Assembly (NCBI RefSeq): GCF_023150235.1 | Contig: NZ_JAKLLH010000015.1 | Location: 37,840 to 101,839, forward strand | Reading direction: 5' to 3' | Origin: Azonexus sp. | GTDB taxonomy: Bacteria > Pseudomonadota > Gammaproteobacteria > Burkholderiales > Rhodocyclaceae | DNA length: 64,000 nucleotides | In this document: positions 26,753 through 35,805 of the stretch, in pieces | Layout of the letters: each line of letters begins with the position of its first letter | How positions within the stretch are numbered: position 1 is the first letter of the stretch | Position numbers and translations under genes: made by a program | The notes under the pieces: generated by a model | What the model saw: only the letters and a program-made list of their open reading frames with translations | Databases searched by the model: none | Told to the model about the DNA's origin: nothing

Positions 26753-28678
26753 ATGATCGCCCTTCGCAATGTCTCCTTCGCCCGTGTCGGGCGCCCGCTC
26801 GCCATCGACGCTTCCCTGCAACTGCACGATGGCTGGAAGGTCGGCGTCGTCGGCGCCAACGGCTGCGGCAAATCGAGTTTGTTCGCGCTGCTAGCCGGCG
26901 AACTACACGCCGAAGCCGGCGATGTCGAGATCCCGGCGCGCTGGCAGATCGCCCGCGTGGCGCAGGAAACCCCGGCACTGCCGACGCCGGCGCTGGAGTT
27001 CGTGCTTGATGGCGACACCGAACTGCGCCGCGTCGAACGCGAACTGGCGGCCGCCGAAGCCGCCGGTAACGGCGAAGCGATCGGCCACCTGCACGCGCGC
27101 TACGACGAAATCGGTGGTTACTCGGCCAAGGCGCGCGCCGCCGAGGTACTGCACGGCCTGGGCTTTTCCGACGCCGATTTCGCCCGCCCGGTGGCCGACT
27201 TTTCCGGCGGCTGGCGGGTCCGTCTCAATCTGGCGCGCGCCCTCTCCTGCCGCGCCGACCTGCTGCTGCTCGACGAACCGACCAACCACCTCGATCTCGA
27301 CGCCGTGTTCTGGCTGGAAAACTGGCTCAAGGCGACACCGGCAACGCTGCTGCTGATTTCGCACGACCGCGACTTTCTCGACGCGGTGGTCGGCCAGATC
27401 ATCGCCATCGATCAGCAACGGCTGACCCTGACCTCGGGCGGTTATTCCGATTACGAACGCGCCAAGGCGGCGCGGCTGGCCACCCAGCAGTCGGCCTACG
27501 AGGCGCAACAGCGCGAAATCGCCCACCTCTCGCGCTTCGTTGAGCGTTTCAAGGCCAAGGCGACCAAGGCGCGCCAGGCGCAGAGTCGGGTCAAGATGCT
27601 CGAACGGATGGAGATCGTCGCCGCCGCCCACGTCGATTCGCCCTTCCACTTCAGCTTCCGCGACCCGGAAAGCCTGCCTGATCCGCTGCTGACGGTGGAA
27701 AAAGCGGCCGCCGGCTACGTCGACCGTAAAATTATCGACAACGTCACCCTGACCCTGCGTCCCGGCGCCCGCATCGGCCTGCTCGGCCGCAACGGCGCCG
27801 GCAAATCGACCCTGATCAAGCTGCTCGCCGGCGCCGTGCCGCAACAGGGTGGTGAGCGCAAGGAAGCCAAGGCGCTCAAGCTCGGCTACTTTGCGCAGCA
27901 CCAGCTGGAACAGTTGCGCGAGGAAGAATCACCGCTGTGGCACGTACAAAGGCTGGAGCCGCTGACCCCGGAGCAGGAGTTGCGCGACTATCTCGGCGGC
28001 TTCGATTTTCGCGGCGAGATGGCGACGCGCCCGGTCGGGCCGTTCTCCGGCGGCGAAAAATCGCGGCTGGCGCTGGCACTGTTGATCCGCACCCGGCCCA
28101 ACCTGCTGCTGCTCGATGAGCCGACCAACCACCTCGACCTCGAAATGCGCGAAGCGCTGACCTTTGCGCTGCAGGACTACGAAGGCGCGGTGGTCTTCGT
28201 CTCGCACGACCGCCACCTGCTGCGCACCTGCGCCGACGAGCTGCTGCTGGTCGCCGACGGCGTCGTCCAGCCCTTCGACGGCGACCTCGACGACTACTCG
28301 GCCTGGCTGGCCAGCGAACGCGCCCGGGAACGCGCTGCCGACAAGGAAAAAGGCCTTTCCCCGACGTCGACCGTGGATAAGAACGAACGCCTGCAGCAAC
28401 GCGCCGAAGCCAAGGCCAGCCGCCAGGCGCTACTCGCCGAACGACGCAAGGTCAGCAAGGAAATCGAGAAACTCGACAAACAGCTGGCCAAGCTCCAGGG
28501 CGAAAAAGGCGAACTCGATACGCAATTCGCCGCGCCGGACTTCTATGCCACGGTCGACCGGGCGAAAAGCGAAGAAATGCACAAGCGCGCCGCCGACCTT
28601 GGCGAGCAGATCGATGCCATCGAACTGCAATGGCTGGAACTGCACGAAGCGCTCGACGCGCTGCCGCAGCCCGACTAA
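26753..28678 (+). CDS. yheS: ABC-F family ATPase, YheS-type
   Basis: 641 residues with two ATP-binding cassettes and no membrane part: Walker A GANGCGKSS and GRNGAGKST, signatures FSGGWRVRLN and FSGGEKSRLA, and Walker B LLLLDEPTNHLDL twice. Sequence follows E. coli YheS closely throughout (for example QETPALP near the start and MLERMEIVAAAHVDSPF in the linker). ABC-F proteins act on the ribosome E site; YheS is thought to help on difficult nascent chains. A TATAAT box at 26711-26716 fits a promoter. The C-terminal part is a coiled coil. Confidence 0.92.
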   Translation: MIALRNVSFARVGRPLAIDASLQLHDGWKVGVVGANGCGKSSLFALLAGELHAEAGDVEIPARWQIARVAQETPALPTPALEFVLDGDTELRRVERELAAAEAAGNGEAIGHLHARYDEIGGYSAKARAAEVLHGLGFSDADFARPVADFSGGWRVRLNLARALSCRADLLLLDEPTNHLDLDAVFWLENWLKATPATLLLISHDRDFLDAVVGQIIAIDQQRLTLTSGGYSDYERAKAARLATQQSAYEAQQREIAHLSRFVERFKAKATKARQAQSRVKMLERMEIVAAAHVDSPFHFSFRDPESLPDPLLTVEKAAAGYVDRKIIDNVTLTLRPGARIGLLGRNGAGKSTLIKLLAGAVPQQGGERKEAKALKLGYFAQHQLEQLREEESPLWHVQRLEPLTPEQELRDYLGGFDFRGEMATRPVGPFSGGEKSRLALALLIRTRPNLLLLDEPTNHLDLEMREALTFALQDYEGAVVFVSHDRHLLRTCADELLLVADGVVQPFDGDLDDYSAWLASERARERAADKEKGLSPTSTVDKNERLQQRAEAKASRQALLAERRKVSKEIEKLDKQLAKLQGEKGELDTQFAAPDFYATVDRAKSEEMHKRAADLGEQIDAIELQWLELHEALDALPQPD

Positions 28679-28694
28679 AGATCACTCCCGCCGC

Positions 28695-29471
28695 TCAGGC
28701 GGCGGCCAGCCGCTTGCAGGTGGCGCGACCGCGACCGGAGGATCGTCCACCGCGATTGGCGCAGTGACCGGCGCCCGAATCGAGATAGCGACGCATCCGC
28801 CCAAGGTTCGGGATGTGAATGTAGCGCCCCTCGACGACGATCATCCCGTGCTCGGACAGTTGTCGCAGCAGGCGGGAAAAGTGCTCCTGCGTCAGGCTCA
28901 GGCGCGATGCGATCACGGCCTTGGGCAAGGCCAGCTCAACGACGGCCGCAGTTTCATCGGGCTCGTCTTCGGCCACCTGGCGCATCAGGAAATCGACGAT
29001 GCGCTCGGCACCGGAGAGCAGCGAGGTCGATTCGATGTCGAGAAGCAGACCGTGCAGTTTCTCGGCAATCCGCATCATCAGCCGGTAGGCAAAACCCCGG
29101 TGCGCCTCCAGGCAATCGGCCAGGGCCGCCTGCGGCAGGAAAATCACCGTCGTATCACACAGCGCCTCGGCGTGCATGGGATAAGCCTGGCCCAGCGACA
29201 TGCAGGCCTCGCCAACGCCCTCGCCGGCAGTGACGATGTCGACAACCTTCTCCACCCCCTGGGACGAACAAAAAGCCAGTTTCAACTGGCCGGAAACCAC
29301 AACGTGCACCCCACGGCATTCTTCGCCCTGCTCGAACACCATCCACCCACGCTCCACCTGCTGCACTCTCGCACTGGCGACCAGCCGTGCAAACAATGCG
29401 GGGTCCAGGGCTTGATAAGGTTCGATACCGCGCAGGAATTCCGCCGGATCGATTTGCTGTTTTTTGCTCAT
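28695..29471 (-). CDS. Crp/Fnr-family transcriptional regulator
   Basis: 258 residues: cyclic-nucleotide-type beta-barrel (about residues 30-140, with QGEECRGVHVVVSGQLKLAF), dimerisation helix and a C-terminal helix-turn-helix (PKAVIASRLSLTQEHFSRLLRQL). It lacks the four-cysteine Fe-S pattern of Fnr, so it is more like the Dnr/CRP-type heme or nitric-oxide regulators, but the signal is not decided by the sequence. The start MSKKQQIDP at 29471 is preferred to an upstream in-frame start. A near-perfect Fnr-type box lies 70 bp upstream. The C-terminal tail is Arg/Gly-rich. Confidence 0.85.
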   Translation of the reverse strand: MSKKQQIDPAEFLRGIEPYQALDPALFARLVASARVQQVERGWMVFEQGEECRGVHVVVSGQLKLAFCSSQGVEKVVDIVTAGEGVGEACMSLGQAYPMHAEALCDTTVIFLPQAALADCLEAHRGFAYRLMMRIAEKLHGLLLDIESTSLLSGAERIVDFLMRQVAEDEPDETAAVVELALPKAVIASRLSLTQEHFSRLLRQLSEHGMIVVEGRYIHIPNLGRMRRYLDSGAGHCANRGGRSSGRGRATCKRLAAA

Positions 29472-29541
29472 TGATTGCTGCTCCAAGCGTTTGGCCGTAG
29501 CCGATAGCGGGAGCATTTCCCCACAGAAAGCGCCACGAATT

Positions 29542-29555
29542 TTGACCTTAATCAA
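29542..29555. promoter_or_regulatory. Fnr/Dnr-type box upstream of the Crp/Fnr regulator
   Basis: TTGAC-CTTA-ATCAA differs from the TTGAT-N4-ATCAA consensus by one base. It is about 70 bp from the start of the regulator gene, so auto-regulation or oxygen control is likely. Confidence 0.6.
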
Positions 29556-29837
29556 AAAACACCGAACGAAATTAGCCGACTACCACTTAATGCCTAGCCA
29601 ACCCCCGTACCAACAGACCATTATCGCGGCACATATTACAACCCAGGAACGAGGTCTGCACCGACCGGCGAAGTAATCAGACCGCCATGACGCACCATAA
29701 CAGGGCGGAGACTCGCTTTTAACAGGCTTGCGGACAAAAACAGCGGGGCATCGCCGGAGATTGCGGCTTGTCGCCAGGCGAAAACGGATGCCAGGCATTC
29801 CCGCCGCCGCCACCAAGGCGGCAATTGCACCGGTTTT

Positions 29838-29865
29838 TTGGTGCCGGACACGTATCGGGTAGAAT
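29838..29865 (+). promoter_or_regulatory. Probable sigma-70 promoter of thrH
   Basis: TTGGTG (29838-29843), 16-bp spacer and TAGAAT (29860-29865). Transcription would begin about 25 bp before the GTG start of thrH. Confidence 0.4.
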
Positions 29866-29897
29866 CGCCCCTTTTTCGCCGTCTCTGGGAGCCTGCC

Positions 29898-30509
29898 GTG
29901 CAAATCGTCTGTCTTGACCTCGAAGGGGTGCTCGTCCCCGAAATCTGGATCGAATTTTCCAAGCGCACGGGCATTCCCGAGCTGATGCGCACCACCCGCG
30001 ACGAGCCCGACTACGACAAGCTGATGAGCTTCCGCCTCAACCTGCTGCGCGAGCACAAGCTGGGCCTGCCCGACATCCAGAAGGTGATCGGCGAAATGGG
30101 CCCGATGGAAGGCGCCCGCGCTTTCCTCGACCAGCTGCGCGAGGATTACCAGGTGATCATCCTCTCCGACACCTTCTACGAATTCGCCCACCCGCTGATG
30201 CGCCAGCTCGGCTGGCCGACGCTGTTCTGCCACTCGCTCGAAGCCGACGCAACCGGCATGCTGGTCGACTACCACCTGCGCATGCCCAACCAGAAGCAGG
30301 AAGCGGTCAAGCGCTTCAAGGAACTGAACTTCACCATCGTTGCCGCCGGCGACTCCTACAACGACACAGCGATGCTCGGCGAAGCCCACGGCGGCATCCT
30401 CTTCCACCCGCCCGAGAACGTCATCCGCGAATTCCCGCAATTCCCGGTGACCCGCAACTACGACGAACTGCGCGCCGAAATCGACAAGGCGTTTTCTTTA
30501 GTTGCTTAG
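29898..30509 (+). CDS. thrH: Bifunctional phosphoserine phosphatase/homoserine phosphotransferase
   Basis: A 203-residue HAD-family enzyme that dephosphorylates phosphoserine and can move phosphate to homoserine. The nucleophile motif is CLDLEGVLVPE, motif II LSDTFYEF and motif III/IV AAGDSYNDTAML, followed by GGILFHPPENVIREFPQFP as in Pseudomonas ThrH. The start is GTG at 29898 (MQIVCLDLEG). The last residues SLVA and the TAG stop are encoded by sequence resembling the TTGCCTAG-type repeat that follows. Confidence 0.93.
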   Translation: MQIVCLDLEGVLVPEIWIEFSKRTGIPELMRTTRDEPDYDKLMSFRLNLLREHKLGLPDIQKVIGEMGPMEGARAFLDQLREDYQVIILSDTFYEFAHPLMRQLGWPTLFCHSLEADATGMLVDYHLRMPNQKQEAVKRFKELNFTIVAAGDSYNDTAMLGEAHGGILFHPPENVIREFPQFPVTRNYDELRAEIDKAFSLVA

Positions 30510-30610
30510 TTGCCCAGGATCCAGTTGCCTAGTCGGCCCAAGGCCACTGGATCCACTCCCCTACTGGATCCTTGATCCCGATAGCTCGATCCTAATAGCT
30601 CGATCCTTAA
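30501..30610. repeat. Degenerate simple-repeat cluster between thrH and purU
   Basis: Imperfect copies of the octamer (TTAGTTGC, TAGTTGCC, AGTTGCCTAG) are followed by CTCGATCC-type words (GCTCGATCC twice, TTGATCC). A 9-bp inverted repeat GGATCCAGT (30517-30525)/ACTGGATCC (30546-30554) encloses GGCCCAAGGCC, and ACTGGATCC recurs at 30563. The same two-part design occurs at 48609-48772 in perfect tandem form. Confidence 0.7.
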
Positions 30611-30619
30611 AGCTGAAAC

Positions 30620-31483
30620 ATGCATCGCGACCGTTTCTATACCCTGTCTGCCTCCTGCCCCGACCAGGTCGGGATCATCGCCCGCGTTTCCGGTTTCATC
30701 GCCGAGAACGGTGGCTGGATTCTCGAATCCAGCTTCCACGCCGACGACCTGACCGGGCGCTATTTCATGCGCATCGAGATCAAGGCCGACTCCCTGCCCT
30801 TCCTGCTGGCCGAATTTCGCGAACGCTTCAAGCGCGAGGTCGGCGAGCCGCTGCAAATGGACTGGCGAATCGCCGACAGCGCGGTCAAGAAGCGTGTCGT
30901 GCTCATGGTTTCCAAGCAGGAACACTGCCTCTACGACCTGCTCGCCCGCTGGCAATCCAAGGAACTCGAGATCGAGATTCCCTGCGTCATTTCCAACCAT
31001 GATACCTTCAAGGGTTTCGTCGAGTGGCACGGCATCCCCTTCATCCAGGTGCCGGTAAACAAGGACAACAAGGCCGCCGCCTACGCCGAAATCCAGCGCA
31101 TCTTTGAAGACGTGCGCGGCGACACCATGGTCCTGGCGCGTTACATGCAGATCCTGTCGCCGGAACTGTGCGAGGCACTGGCTGGCAAGATCCTCAACAT
31201 CCACCACAGCTTTCTGCCCAGCTTCGTCGGCGCCAAGCCCTACCACCAGGCTTACGAACGCGGCGTCAAGCTGATCGGCGCCACCTGCCACTACGTCACC
31301 AGCGAACTCGACCAAGGCCCGATCATCGAGCAGGACGTGATCCGCATCGACCACTCCGATGCCCCGGAAGACATGGTCCGTTACGGCAAGGACATCGAGA
31401 AGACAGTACTTGCCCGCGGCCTGCGCTACCATCTCGAAGACCGTGTGCTGGTGCACGGCAACAAGACCATCGTTTTCCGTTAA
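30620..31483 (+). CDS. purU: Formyltetrahydrofolate deformylase
   Basis: Hydrolyses 10-formyl-THF to formate and THF. 287 residues: an N-terminal ACT domain (LSASCPDQVGIIARVSGFIAENGG) and a C-terminal formyltransferase-like domain with VISNHD, NIHHSFLPSFVGAKPYHQAYERGVK and the catalytic Asn-His-Asp set including TSELDQGPIIEQD. It is a source of formate that the Fdn complex in this window could use. Only 11 bp separate it from the next gene. Confidence 0.95.
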   Translation: MHRDRFYTLSASCPDQVGIIARVSGFIAENGGWILESSFHADDLTGRYFMRIEIKADSLPFLLAEFRERFKREVGEPLQMDWRIADSAVKKRVVLMVSKQEHCLYDLLARWQSKELEIEIPCVISNHDTFKGFVEWHGIPFIQVPVNKDNKAAAYAEIQRIFEDVRGDTMVLARYMQILSPELCEALAGKILNIHHSFLPSFVGAKPYHQAYERGVKLIGATCHYVTSELDQGPIIEQDVIRIDHSDAPEDMVRYGKDIEKTVLARGLRYHLEDRVLVHGNKTIVFR

Positions 31484-31494
31484 AAGGACGCCCG

Positions 31495-32049
31495 ATGTTG
31501 CTCAAGGCCACCAACTCGCTGCTGCTGATCGTCGATATCCAGGAAAAACTGGCACCGGCGATTCACGACGCGGCCACGGCGGTGGCCAACAACCGGCGCC
31601 TGCTCGCCGCTGCCGCCCGGCTCAAGGTACCGGTGGTCGTCACCGAGCAGTACGTGCGCGGTCTGGGGCCAACCGTCGCCGAATTGCAGCCCTGGCTGCA
31701 GGATTCCACGGTCGACGTCGAGAAAATCGAAAAAATCCACTTCGGCGCCTGCGGCGAGCCTGGCTTCGTCGCCGGCTTGCAGGCCCGGCAGCGCCGGCAG
31801 ATTGTGCTGACCGGCATGGAAACCCACGTCTGCGTCCTGCAAACCGCGCTCGGCCTGCTTGCAGCCGGGTTCCTGGTCGCCTTGGTCGCCGATGCCGCCT
31901 CGTCACGCACGTCGGAAAACAAAGCTGCCGCCCTGGCCCGGCTGCAAGCCGCCGGCGCCCAGATCGTCACCACCGAAATGGTGCTTTTCGAGTGGCTGGA
32001 GCGCGCCGGCAGCGACGATTTCCGCGCCCTGTTGCCGCAAATCAAGTAA
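31495..32049 (+). CDS. Isochorismatase-family cysteine hydrolase
   Basis: 184 residues. LLIVDIQEKLAPA carries the catalytic Asp; a lysine lies in VEKIHFG, and the nucleophilic cysteine is in LTGMETHVCVLQTALGL. The sequence is like the YcaC-type group of hydrolases with unknown substrates. The ATG at 31495 has AAAGGACG upstream. It is probably co-transcribed with purU. A small 7-bp hairpin (GGCCATT/AATGGCC, 32062-32083) follows its stop. Confidence 0.85.
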   Translation: MLLKATNSLLLIVDIQEKLAPAIHDAATAVANNRRLLAAAARLKVPVVVTEQYVRGLGPTVAELQPWLQDSTVDVEKIEKIHFGACGEPGFVAGLQARQRRQIVLTGMETHVCVLQTALGLLAAGFLVALVADAASSRTSENKAAALARLQAAGAQIVTTEMVLFEWLERAGSDDFRALLPQIK

Positions 32050-32223
32050 CCCTCCAGGCAAGGCCATTCGTTCCGCAATGGCCAACAGCATGACCGGGCG
32101 TTGATATCCCGCGTGATTCACGGCATGATCCAGGGATGAATCGGGCCCGCCACCTGGCGGAAGGCGCAGTTGCCGACCCTCCCCCTCTCCCTCGCTGTCT
32201 CCCTCGCCGTCTCTATTCCGTCC

Positions 32224-33294
32224 ATGACCGAAGCCGTGCCCGCAATCGTCCCCGCCCAGGGCGACGAGCATCTTCCCAAGGCCGGCGGCGCCATTCCACT
32301 CCCCCGGTGGCACAGCCTCTCCTGGCTGACGGGGCTTCTCTTCCTTGCCCTCTGCATCCTCTCCGGCACGCTGCCCGCCGCCGAGAAACACGCCAAGGCA
32401 GGCAATCCGCAGGCCATGGCTGCTGGCGCCGATCCCGGCCCGCGACGCGGCAGCGTTCTCCTGATCGGCAACCAGGCCTACCCCTGGGGCCCGCTGGAAA
32501 CACCGATCAACGACATTCGCGCCATGCGCGAGCAATTTCAGCGGGCCGGGCTGCACACCGAGGCAGGAGAAAACCTGGGGCAATCCCAGTTCTACGATCT
32601 CATTGACCGCTTCGTCAGGGAGCAAAAACGCAGCGAGTTCATCGTTTTTTACTACGCTGGCCACGCCATTCAGCTCAATGGCCGCAACTACCTGATTCCA
32701 GTCGACGCCAATATCGACGATCCGGATTTGCTGTCGCGGCTATTCGACCTTTCCTACCTGCTCGATACGCTGGCCGGTGCGCCGGCAAAAATGCGCTTCG
32801 TCATCCTCGATGCCTGTCGCAGCAACCCGTTTTCCGCCCTGCCCAAGGCCAGCAGCGGCCTCTCCGAACTGGTCGCCCCGCCCAATACCCTGGTTGCCTT
32901 TTCCACCGCCCCCGGCCAGACCGCCGACGACGGTGACGGACGTCATAGCCCTTATACCCTGGGCTTGCTGAAATACCTCTTTCAACCCCTGACCCGGATC
33001 GAGGACAGCCTGAAATCGGTACGGCGCTTCGTTCGCCTGGCAACCGAAAATCGCCAGACTCCCTGGGAAAACACCTCGCTGGAAAACGAAGCCTTCCTGG
33101 TTGCCAGCCCGCTGCCAGGCCAGAATTCCCCCAGTGCGCCCGCCCCCAGGGCGAGCCCGGCCCCACGCCCTGCCGGCCTCTCGCGCGATGTCGCCGGCGG
33201 CCTCTGTCGCCAGATATTCACCAAACTTTCACTCGGCCTGGCGCCTTTGACGCCAGAAGAAACCCTTGCCGCCGGCAATTGCAAGCAACGTTGA
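32224..33294 (+). CDS. Membrane-anchored caspase-like (peptidase C14) protein
   Basis: 356 residues from the ATG at 32224; a TTG start at 32170 would add 18. One membrane helix (about residues 33-50, LTGLLFLALCILSGTL) puts the rest in the periplasm. The caspase domain (about 75-290) has VLLIGNQAYPW, the catalytic histidine in YYAGHA (His147) and the catalytic cysteine in ILDACRSNPF (Cys198), so both catalytic residues are kept. A Pro/Ala-rich linker (about 300-320) and a short C-terminal region with one cysteine follow. It is followed after 33 bp by two OmpA-like lipoproteins. The substrate is unknown. Confidence 0.85.
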   Translation: MTEAVPAIVPAQGDEHLPKAGGAIPLPRWHSLSWLTGLLFLALCILSGTLPAAEKHAKAGNPQAMAAGADPGPRRGSVLLIGNQAYPWGPLETPINDIRAMREQFQRAGLHTEAGENLGQSQFYDLIDRFVREQKRSEFIVFYYAGHAIQLNGRNYLIPVDANIDDPDLLSRLFDLSYLLDTLAGAPAKMRFVILDACRSNPFSALPKASSGLSELVAPPNTLVAFSTAPGQTADDGDGRHSPYTLGLLKYLFQPLTRIEDSLKSVRRFVRLATENRQTPWENTSLENEAFLVASPLPGQNSPSAPAPRASPAPRPAGLSRDVAGGLCRQIFTKLSLGLAPLTPEETLAAGNCKQR

Positions 33295-33327
33295 TAGATC
33301 GTGATTCATGATTCAAGGAGAGAATTG

Positions 33328-34485
33328 ATGCGCTGGATACCCCTCGTCGCCCTCGTTGGTTCGCTGCTTGCCTGCCAGCAACCGCAGCCGCAACCACGCC
33401 CGGAAATCAAGCCGGCCTATTTCAACGATTCCGGGGCGGCTCTCGGCAATCTGGCAAAAATGGTGCACCGACAACTGGAGGGAATCAAATACCCGCTGGC
33501 GGCAATACCGGTCGATGATTTTTTCAACGAGAGTTCGGCCGAAGTATCGACCTCGGGCAAGGCCTTCCAGAAACAACTGGCGGAGTTGCTCGGCCGCGAG
33601 CGCAATACGCTCAGCTTTGTCAGCCTGGACCGCAAGAATATCGAAGGCGCCCAATGGATCGTGCTCGCCAGCTACGCCAACATGGACGACAAGGAAGCCG
33701 AACAACCGGGGAAATGGATACGACTGAAAGTCTCGGTAGCCGATGTCCTGTCCGGCCAGCGTCTCGCGGCAGCCGAAAGCTACCTGCAGGCAGCCGCTTT
33801 CCAGGCCGAGCCCACTCGCTTCTTCAAGGATGCGCCGCTCTATCTCAATGACCAGCGCCACCGGGAACGCGTCGAGGTGATCAATGGCAAGACCGAGCCG
33901 CTCAAGCAGAAGCTGGCGGTACAGGCAGTTTTCGCCGAAGCGGTTGGTGCCTACGAAACCGGCAGCTATGCCGATGCGGAAGCCGGCTTTGCCGAAGTCA
34001 TCAAGACGACGCCCGATCATCGCGGCGCCCTGACGGGAATGTACCAATCCCTCTGGCAGCAGGGAAAAAAGCCTGGTGCCGAAACGGCATTCACCAACTT
34101 GCTGGCGCAGACCGCCGACAAGGGCAGCCTGCCGATCAAGATCCTGTTCCGGGTCAATGCCACGGATTACGTCGATATCGGTGATCTGCCGCAGCAATAC
34201 CGGCTATGGACCAAGAGCGTCGGGCAGTTGCTGGCCAGTAAATCCCGCTGCCTGGACGTTACCGGCCACGCCAGCCGCTCCGGCGCTGCCGAATACAATA
34301 ACCGTCTCTCACTGCAACGCGCCAACCGCATCGTTTCCCAGATTCAGCAGCAAACGCCAGCCTTGAATGGAAAAATCAAGGCCTTCGGCAAGGGCTTCCA
34401 GGAGACCATCGTCGGCAACGGGGCCAACGATGCCTCGGATGCCATCGATCGCCGGGTGGAATTCGCCATCAAGTCCTGCTCGTGA
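33328..34485 (+). CDS. OmpA-like C-terminal domain lipoprotein, first paralog
   Basis: 385 residues. AAGGAGAG 5 nt before the ATG at 33328 decides the start. Lipobox LLACQQ at about residue 16 gives a lipid-anchored protein. The middle region (about 45-160) resembles a beta-rich domain seen in LpoB/CsgG-like periplasmic proteins (LSFVSLDRKN, QWIVLASYANMD), then comes a tetratricopeptide-like helical stretch (YETGSYADAEAGFAEVIKTTP), and last an OmpA-type peptidoglycan-binding domain (CLDVTGHASRSGAAEYNNRLSLQRA to DAIDRRVEFAI). The next gene starts within its stop codon. Confidence 0.8.
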   Translation: MRWIPLVALVGSLLACQQPQPQPRPEIKPAYFNDSGAALGNLAKMVHRQLEGIKYPLAAIPVDDFFNESSAEVSTSGKAFQKQLAELLGRERNTLSFVSLDRKNIEGAQWIVLASYANMDDKEAEQPGKWIRLKVSVADVLSGQRLAAAESYLQAAAFQAEPTRFFKDAPLYLNDQRHRERVEVINGKTEPLKQKLAVQAVFAEAVGAYETGSYADAEAGFAEVIKTTPDHRGALTGMYQSLWQQGKKPGAETAFTNLLAQTADKGSLPIKILFRVNATDYVDIGDLPQQYRLWTKSVGQLLASKSRCLDVTGHASRSGAAEYNNRLSLQRANRIVSQIQQQTPALNGKIKAFGKGFQETIVGNGANDASDAIDRRVEFAIKSCS

Positions 34486-35711
34486 CTTCCACGCACGCAC
34501 AGGCCGGTTTCCCGGCACGCCCATTGCGTTCCGGGAAGACGGGAAAATCCGGATGGCGGGCGCGCGGCCTGCTCATGGTACTGCTGCTGGCAGTGACGGC
34601 CTGCGCCACACCACCTTCCCACCTCGAATTCCGGGATGTGGATTTTCAGAATACGCGCAGTGCTTCACGGGCAATGGCGGCAAGCATTGCCGCCGAACTG
34701 CGCAGGATCTCCTCTGCCACCGGGAAAGCGGGGGGGCTCATCGTCGGCCCGACGGTAACCAAGGCCTCGGGGGAGATCACCAAATCGGGACGCGAGTTGC
34801 AGACCTACCTCTTGCTCGATCTGCAGGACATGCTCAAGGAGCAGGCGGTCGGTCGTCTCGGAGCGCATCCCATCGAAGAAGGCGCGCGTATCGTCACGGG
34901 TCAGGTCGCCTACGAAAAACCGCCCCGGGAACGCCCCGACGACGCATGGTTCCTGGTCAGGCTTTCCTTCGTCTCGGCTACCGGCGCCAATCTGGGCGAC
35001 GCCAGTTTCCGCATCAATGCACGTAACTTCGATCCCACGCCATCGCGCTTCTTTCAGAACTCGCCCATTTTTCAGTATTCGCGGGAAGGCAGGACCAGCA
35101 TGCTCCCCGGCACTGAAGCGGCGGCAAGCAAAACCGGCAACCTGAAACACCTCGGCCGTCTCGATCGAGGTATTGCCGCCTTTGAAATTGCCGACTACAA
35201 CGCTTCGGAAGCGGCCTTCCGCGAAGCCGCCGCCGATGACGACAACGATCTGCTGGCCCTCTCCGGGCTTTACCAGAGCGCGCTGGCCCTGAACAAGCAG
35301 ACCGAGGCGGAGCAGGCGCTGGATCGTCTCATCGACTCGGGCATCCGCCAGGGAACACTATCGTTCAAGTTTCTCTTCCGGGTACGCAGCGGAGAATTGC
35401 GCAACGATTTCGAGATGTCGAAATACTACGAACATTGGCTGGCCCGGACCGCCGAACGGCTGGGACGGACAGCGATGTGCGCCGATATCGAGGGACATTC
35501 CTCACATAGCGGAACAGCCGAGTTCAACGACCGGCTGTCGCTGCGACGGGCGCAACACGTCGCCGCCCTGCTGGGCAAATTCAATCCCCGTCTGAAGGCG
35601 AGAATCAAACCGGTAGGCTACGGTTTCAGCCGCAACATCGTCGGCTCGGGCAGCGACGACGCCAAGGATGCCATTGACCGGCGGGTCGAATTACGGATCA
35701 AGGCATGCTGA
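34482..35711 (+). CDS. OmpA-like C-terminal domain lipoprotein, second paralog
   Basis: 409 residues from a GTG at 34482 that overlaps the previous stop (GTGA). A longer leader than the first paralog precedes the membrane segment and lipobox (LLLAVTACATP). The layout is the same: a beta-rich domain with LIVGPTVTKASGEI and RIVTGQVAYEKPP, a TPR-like part (YNASEAAFREAAADDDNDLL), and an OmpA-type domain (ADIEGHSSHSGTAEFNDRLSLRRAQ to DAIDRRVELRI). The two proteins align end to end by eye and probably arose by duplication. With the caspase-like gene they form one transcription unit. Confidence 0.8.
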   Translation: MTSTHAQAGFPARPLRSGKTGKSGWRARGLLMVLLLAVTACATPPSHLEFRDVDFQNTRSASRAMAASIAAELRRISSATGKAGGLIVGPTVTKASGEITKSGRELQTYLLLDLQDMLKEQAVGRLGAHPIEEGARIVTGQVAYEKPPRERPDDAWFLVRLSFVSATGANLGDASFRINARNFDPTPSRFFQNSPIFQYSREGRTSMLPGTEAAASKTGNLKHLGRLDRGIAAFEIADYNASEAAFREAAADDDNDLLALSGLYQSALALNKQTEAEQALDRLIDSGIRQGTLSFKFLFRVRSGELRNDFEMSKYYEHWLARTAERLGRTAMCADIEGHSSHSGTAEFNDRLSLRRAQHVAALLGKFNPRLKARIKPVGYGFSRNIVGSGSDDAKDAIDRRVELRIKAC

Positions 35712-35805
35712 TCGAGTTTTCCGATCTGTCTGGATCGATCGGGCTACCGGATTCGCAAGCGGTGGTGAGCGTGCGCATCCCGAGGCTTGGGTTAGAATCT
35801 TCCGC

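Larger units (their letters stand above)
29472..29897. other. 426-bp intergenic region between the Crp/Fnr gene and thrH
   Basis: No gene is visible. It contains an Fnr-type box (29542-29555) for the left gene and a sigma-70-like promoter (29838-29865) for thrH. Between them only weak inverted repeats are seen. Confidence 0.6.

Noticed and set aside
32062-32083. Hairpin GGCCATT/AATGGCC as terminator after the isochorismatase-like gene
   Set aside because: Stem is only 7 bp and no T tract follows.
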